Assembly: GCA_025267735.1 (NCBI GenBank)
Contig: CM046296.1
Location: forward strand, 22,594,464 to 22,658,463
Direction: 5' to 3'
Length of the DNA stretch: 64,000 bases
DNA from: Mactra quadrangularis
Lineage: Eukaryota > Mollusca > Bivalvia > Venerida > Mactridae
The stretch's first letter is position 1. Every line of letters starts with the position of its first letter. Positions 58,390 through 64,000 of the stretch are shown piece after piece. The notes beneath the pieces are model-generated. The model was not told the origin of the DNA, searched no databases, and saw only the letters and a list, made by a program, of their open reading frames with translations. Both the position numbers and the translations under genes were made by a program.

Positions 58390-59230
58390 TGGTTGATAGT
58401 TAAGACTGTACCATAAATGTAGATAAGAAGTGGTTGATAGTTAAGACTGTACCATAAAGGTAGATAAGAAGTGGTTGATAGTTAAGACTGTACCATAAAG
58501 GTAGATAAGAAGTGGTTGATAGTTTAGACTGTACCATAAATGTAGATAAGAAGTGGTTGATAGTTAAGACTGTACCATAAAGGTAGATAAGAAGTGGGTG
58601 ATAGTTTAGACTGTACCATAAAGGTAGATAAGAAGTGGTTGATAGTTAAGACTGTACCATAAAGGTAGATAAGAAGTGGGTGATAGTTAAGACTGTACCA
58701 TAAAGGTAGATAAGAAGTGGGTGATAGTTTAGACTGTACCATAAAGGTAGATAAGAAGTGGGTGATAGTTAAGACTGTACCATAAAGGTAGATAAGAAGT
58801 GGGTGATAGTTTAGACTGTACCATAAAGGTAGATAAGAAGTGGTTGATAGTTTAGACTGTACCATAAAGGTAGATAAGAAGTGGTTGATAGTTAAGACTG
58901 TACCATAAAGGTAGATAAGAAGTGGTTGATAGTTAAGACTGTACCATAAAGGTAGATAAGAAGTGGTTGATAGTTAAGACTGTACCATAATGGTAGATAA
59001 GAAGTGGTTGATAGTTTAGACTGTACCATAAAAGTAGATAAGAAGTGGTTGATAGTTAAGACTGTACCATAATGGTAGATTAGGAGTAGGTGATAGTTTA
59101 GACCATACCATAAAAGTAGATTAAAATTAGGTGATAGTTTAGACCATATCAAAAAGGTAGATTAAAAGTGGGTGATATTTTAGACCATATCATGAAGGTA
59201 GATTAAAAGTAGGTGATAGTTTAGGCCATG
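58390..59230. repeat. 41-bp minisatellite, about 20 units
   Basis: Unit GATAGTTAAGACTGTACCAT plus AAAGGTAGATAAGAAGTGGTT; the last four units are diverged. Repetitive minus-strand ORFs here are by-products. Confidence 0.95.
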
Positions 59231-59239
59231 CCATGTGAT

Positions 59240-60690
59240 TAACTTTATTTGTCTCTGCAAGATTGCAGAAGACAATGTAAAACCTTTATTGTGATATGTT
59301 AATGTTATCCTGACAGCTATATAATGGGGGAAATGTCTCTATTGTCATGGTTATGTTTCAATAGAGTGTTTAGTCTGGAATCAAAATAAATAAGATTTTA
59401 TTGTATTCCATAAAATATTTTACAAGATAAATTAGATGCGTTGTGTTGGTGCATATATTTTAATTTCCTGGCCATAGAATGTCTCTTAAATAGCTACTTT
59501 TCTTTTACTTTCATTTTTTGATGCCATTGTATCCATGTATCCAATATTTTGATGTTTAGTGGGATTTTGGCCAAGTGGAAGAGGATAAGCCTGTGTTTCA
59601 ATTACAGTCATTTTCTTCTTCAATAAAATAATACTAATAAGGCTAAGCCTGACAAAGCTCTTAATGTATATGTACAGTCTACAACATTTGGATTTAAAAG
59701 TGGTTGCCAAAACTGATCATTTTAAGAGCAAGCACTATGTCTCATTTGCAGAATTTTGGTTGCGAAAAGAAACTGTTGGTTGCCCACACTAAAAGTGGTT
59801 GTCCTGAGCACCCTGTAATTTCATAGACTGTAAATACATATATATCAAGGTCCAAAGGAAACGATCTGTTTAACATGGGAGATCACTGGATAAGTGACTG
59901 CTGTAAATTGCCAGTGAAGTGTTGGAAAAGGCATAAAACAGTAAAAGTGTCATAGATGTTATCCATATGCTGTCCATCACTGGTGTCTACTAGCATGGCA
60001 AAAGGCGAAAAAAACAACAGTAACTGAAATTGATTGATAATGGGCATTTTATTTTAAATGTCATTAACAAAATATACAGTATACATACAAGCTGAAATGG
60101 CATATCTAGCCGGCAACACTGCCAAAAGGTGAATACCACCCCATAGATGTTATCTATTATTTATATGTCCAGTGGTGTCACAGAACAAATTGATTTACCT
60201 ACTTGAAGGAAGTATCAGACACTATGACATTATTACATTGCTACAAGCTAGTGTTAACAGAATTGTTAAGTAGATTGTCCTAAGATGATGACCTAAAATT
60301 GTAACCCATAGCAACCAGTACAACTTTTATGTTACCCTTAGCAACTTCTGCATTTTTCATAGCAATTCTTATTATCCCAGGCGTTCTATGAGATGCATTA
60401 TTTATAGAATAGCTTTGTTCTGATGAATTCAGTTTTTGTCAAATGAATCTAGCTTCTAGCTTTAGTTCTGTGGCCAACTTGATTATATTGAAATAACGAA
60501 TTTCGTATAATATTCTAGTTATAGCCTTTAAAATTTCTCAGCATTAGGGCAAACTTTTTCAAGTTAATTTGTAAAAAAGAGTAACTTTCATTAGTTTGAA
60601 TCCATTTTCGCTGAAGTCCTGGGTTTCAGAATAGTGGATTATCCTTGGCTTTGGGCTAGTGACTTAAGGTGATGACTGGTTTAGTTATGT
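59240..60690. other. AT-rich, nothing recognised except weak repeat traces
   Basis: A GGTTGCCCACACTAAAAGTG segment (about 59,780) resembles 34,230-34,330. No gene. Confidence 0.35.
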
Positions 60691-60699
60691 GATGTCATC

Positions 60700-60920
60700 A
60701 CCGTCAGTGTGAAAAAGAAGTAATGTACAATGATTTAGAGGTACAAAAATGTATTTTACAAAAAAATTATAAAGTGACTGTCATTATTTCTTCTCCAAGA
60801 TGAAGTCATTTATCTCTTCAGATGAAGTAATTTGTCGATGAAAATATAAAGTTATAAATTCATATTTTCATCATATATTTTCATCAAATAAAAACGTTTC
60901 ACTGTAAAGCTTGAAGGAAA
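60700..60920. mobile_element. Relative of the 9147-9365 MITE, degenerate
   Basis: AAACGTTTCACTGTAAAGCT with TGAAGGAAA at its right end and GATGAAAATATAA inside match the 9147-9365 element. The left inverted end is not recognisable. Confidence 0.5.
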
Positions 60921-62080
60921 TGAGGTATCTCAGGTACATTTAGCCAATGAGATTGTTTCTTTCTGCCAGTATGCAGTATTAAGACAGAACTAATTGAAAT
61001 GGCTCAATTATTACCCCTACTGTATGAGGTTTTGAAAAAAGGTGGTTTTTTTTGCTCAAAAATATTGGTATGGAATGTAATTATTTATTTCCTTGAGGGA
61101 AAATGTACTAGTCCATCACAAATTGACCCAAATTAACTGGTTCAAACTTTTATTCTCTCATTTTTCTTTTTTAATTTACATATACATATTACTGCAGTGC
61201 ATTTTGGGTTAAAAAGATAAGGGGAGTAACAACCTCTGCCATTTAAAATGCTGTATATTCTCTATCAAACGCTCCTGTCATAATGAACACCCTCTCCTCT
61301 AATAAATGCCCCCTCCCTTTTTTAAAAAAGACGAATTTACCTACCCTAAATGATGTCAAATTACTGGGAAAGGGATGGTGAGTATTGAAGAATGAAGGGA
61401 GAACTTTAGAGTTCAAGGTGTAATGCAGTCTAGATTGCTGAGACTGGGAATTCAGAAAGATTGTAGGGAGTGTATTTATTGAAAATCTGGTTTTATAATG
61501 CTTCTTATATGTAGCCATGATGATTAAGATCTCATGAAATATTTGACAGCATCTCCCTTTGGTAGATATCACTGTGGCAGGTCTCACGTCAGAACTGTCA
61601 AATTATTCTGAAATACAGTCATAATTTGTACACTGAATGATCCCTTGTGTAAAATGTCCCAGAACTGAATACAGGATTTGTTTCTTGTATTTGGTCCCTT
61701 AGTTTGAATATTATTGCAGTAATTGACTTACTGGTCCATGTATGAATAATCATGCCAGTCGCAAATATGTAACAATACTTAGTTGCATCATAGATCTAGC
61801 TTCAATATCGTAAGACTATTTCTCATAACGTTTATATGACAATATATGTATATTTTATACAACTATGTGTTGGTTCTTGGCAATCACTTCCCACTATTAT
61901 GTATTGTTGCTTTACAAATTGTCTGAATTTCTGTTGTGGGATATCTCAATCTTGTGCTTGTTAGCTCTTTTTATAAATAAAAGCATTTGGAACACCTCTG
62001 CCATTAAAAATGGCTACCTGCCTACTACAATGGTGTATGGGTTTTCTTTTTAAAGAAATTTACTTTATTTAATGCCTATA

Positions 62081-62999
62081 CAGTATAACCTCTGCTAACG
62101 GCACCTCTAACGAGCGGCAACCTCCGACGAGCGGCAACCTCAGATGAGCGGGATATTAGAACTCCCCCTGTCGATTTTGCACAATGAGTTACCTCTAATG
62201 AACGACACCTCCACGGAGCGGTAAACGGCCGTTGAGATAAATTACCTTTGTTTATCCTTTACCTCTGTACAGCGACACTTAGTCTAGCAAGGTTTATACC
62301 AATAATCGATAATTATCTATGACCGGAAGATTTAAACAATAAGCGATACACTTAATTGTATAATACTACCCTAAGGTGTCATGTTGTTAAATCATTTGAC
62401 TAACAGGGGTTAATAAGTGACATATGGTTTCCATGACACCAACGGACGGATCTAAGATGAGGAGCGCTTTATTTGGTAGGCTGACGTCATCAGATCACGC
62501 CCAGCTAGTTGACGATATTAAAACTTATTTGTTTTTGTACTAATTATTAAAAGCTTCGTTGGAATAAATTCTGTTTTAAGTTAATTTTAGGTTTAAGAGC
62601 CAAATCAGACATTTACTCCCAACGATAAGCCATGCTAAATATTTTCGCCATTACACAGGTAATAACACAAATTTGACGGAACCAAAAAACGGCTTCCCTA
62701 GTGTATTGCTTTCTTCTGCATAAAACTAACCATCATGCTAGGAATATTAACGGTTATAATCGTTATGAAATAGATTTATCTTAAAAACGTTGTAATCATA
62801 TTAAAACTTTTTGCTTTTGTCGATCAGCGCCCGCTTATAACTGTTTTTTACATTGCGGAACGGATAATGGCCAGTCTCCGTATCGAGAACGGTCGTTTAT
62901 CGTGACCGGTAGAAAAAGTCTACTGCTGCAGAGCAACACCTCTACAGAGCCACACTTTTTTCAAACTCCACCGAAAGTCGCTCTGCAGAGGTTACACTG
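62081..62999. mobile_element. 919-bp pogo/Tigger-like element
   Basis: Ends CAGTATAACCTCTGC and GCAGAGGTTACACTG, with TA duplications at 62079-62080 and 63000-63001. CAGTRTAACCTC ends are typical of pogo/Tigger elements. Repeated GAGCGGCAACCTC motifs lie inside each end. No DDE transposase frame. Confidence 0.85.
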
Positions 63000-63239
63000 T
63001 ATTTAAAAGTAGCTTTTAAAGTTTATCAATATGCCTGCTATTTTTGATTTGTCTAACTTTTTTGTATATATTTTGAGCATTTTTTTGTGAAGGTGGCCAT
63101 CTTGAATTTGCTTGCTTGAAGTAAACATTTGCAAAGAGCTTGTCTAACTCAGAAAAGCGCTTTTAATGTTCATATTGCAAATAAAATAGCAGCATCCTCT
63201 GGTTACCGTTTTGTTGTGTATTTTATTTACCAACATGTT

Positions 63240-63390
63240 TGTATTTCAGAAACCAAACAAATGGCTTCAGTGTCAAAACTAAAATTATTTTCGGGCTCGT
63301 AAAATTATTTTCGGGCTCGTAAAATTATTTTCGGGCTAGTAAAAATTCATTAATTACTAGCCCGACTTGCTTGCTAATTTTTATCTAAAT
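63240..63390. repeat. GGGCTAGTAA repeat family, copy 2, with 20-bp triplication
   Basis: AAAATTATTTTCGGGCTCGT occurs three times in tandem (about 63,281-63,340), followed by CTAGCCCGACTTGCTTGC. Inverted relative of 55690-55925. Confidence 0.65.
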
Positions 63391-64000
63391 TTTGTCTGCA
63401 ACTAAGTTTATCAACCCAAAACAATTGATCTCATAATCATAAATTAATGTTTTATGTAGTGTCACTTAGATGATTGATTACAAAAGTACATCAGACCTCT
63501 AATGGCGGTGAGCATTAGATATAAGTACATGTAACAACTGTTTTGGAAAGTGGCTTTAAGCATTAACAAACAAATGAACTTAACAAACACTTGATGGAAC
63601 ATTCGACAAGTGTTTGTTTTGATGTAACTGAACAGTGTTAAAGTATAATGACATAATCATTTATGCAAATCAAAGATGTAAGATTTCCCATAAACTGTTT
63701 TATTAGATATGTTCTCCTAATCTTCAAGCTGTTTTTATTTAACACCATTATTCAATTATGTTCCCCATGTTCCCATCATCTGATACTAATCTTGACAGCT
63801 CTCTGCTGATTTCTATTTTGTGTAACAATTTATAAGCCTGATTATTTCTACTTCAGTAGCTCTTTACTGAATGAACGCCAACAAGTTCTTAAATACCAAG
63901 GCTAACATTTTTTTGCTATTTCAAATCTGTTAAATTACACTTCTCAGTTTTTTGGATCAATTTTCAATTTTTTACTATTGTTTGTTTTTTGTTTGACAAG
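63391..64000. other. AT-rich window end, nothing recognised
   Basis: No gene, RNA or repeat feature supported. Confidence 0.35.

Noticed and set aside
58524..59152. Minus-strand ORFs of 86-113 codons with YGTVLTI and STFMVQSKL repeats
   Set aside because: By-products of the 41-bp minisatellite.
1..64000. CRISPR array, operon, phage or bacterial defence system
   Set aside because: The regular repeats are minisatellites without unique spacers, and the genes are intron-split animal genes.

Overview
This is eukaryotic nuclear DNA: AT-rich, with intron-split genes, GT-AG splice sites, tRNA-derived SINEs, many short inverted-repeat DNA transposons and many minisatellites. The repeat types look molluscan, most likely bivalve: a 160-190 bp tandem-core element ending in a GGACGC run, a (GGAC)n-bearing element with ATACCCCCGC ends, and SINE families with a shared core. 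The protein genes (MFSD12, cyclin B, an FMRFamide-receptor-like GPCR) fit a lophotrochozoan. The species cannot be fixed from the sequence alone.

Region 1 (about 1-16,300, minus strand) is a complete MFSD12 gene. Ten coding exons (15229 down to 1105) join in frame to 506 codons of a lysosome/melanosome-type MFS transporter. It keeps an acidic dileucine motif in the central loop. One intron uses a GC donor, and the 3' splice site of intron 2 has been amplified into a 29-bp minisatellite. Two MiT/TFE-type boxes lie about 1.05 kb upstream of the ATG.

Region 2 (about 18,200-27,770, minus strand) is a complete B-type cyclin. Eight coding exons (27580 down to 19973) give 426 residues with a D-box, a KEN tripeptide, a CRS/NES-like segment and two cyclin folds. 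The promoter has two CCAAT boxes 32 bp apart and a CHR-like element, and the 3' UTR has CPE-like sites next to AAUAAA. Intron 4 holds a 1,629-bp fold-back transposon with two 456-bp arms and an exact 8-bp target-site duplication.

Region 3 (about 27,800-43,500) has no gene I can establish. It holds DNA-transposon relics, a decayed LINE reverse transcriptase, SINEs, minisatellites and a few weak candidate exons.

Region 4 (44,122-45,432, minus strand) is an intronless rhodopsin-class GPCR of 436 residues, FMRFamide-receptor-like, with its poly(A) signal 38 nt past the stop and a 42-bp minisatellite directly behind it.

Region 5 (45,500-64,000) is gene-poor. It holds four large minisatellites (174-bp higher-order, 34-bp, 31-bp and 41-bp), a nested hAT-like element, a 1.5-kb TA-flanked inverted-repeat element and a 919-bp pogo/Tigger-like element. 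MFSD12 and cyclin B are collinear neighbours with no evident functional link. No prokaryotic or viral gene system was seen. The most unusual items are the fold-back element, the splice-site minisatellite, the nested elements and a 968-bp segment with terminal direct repeats.
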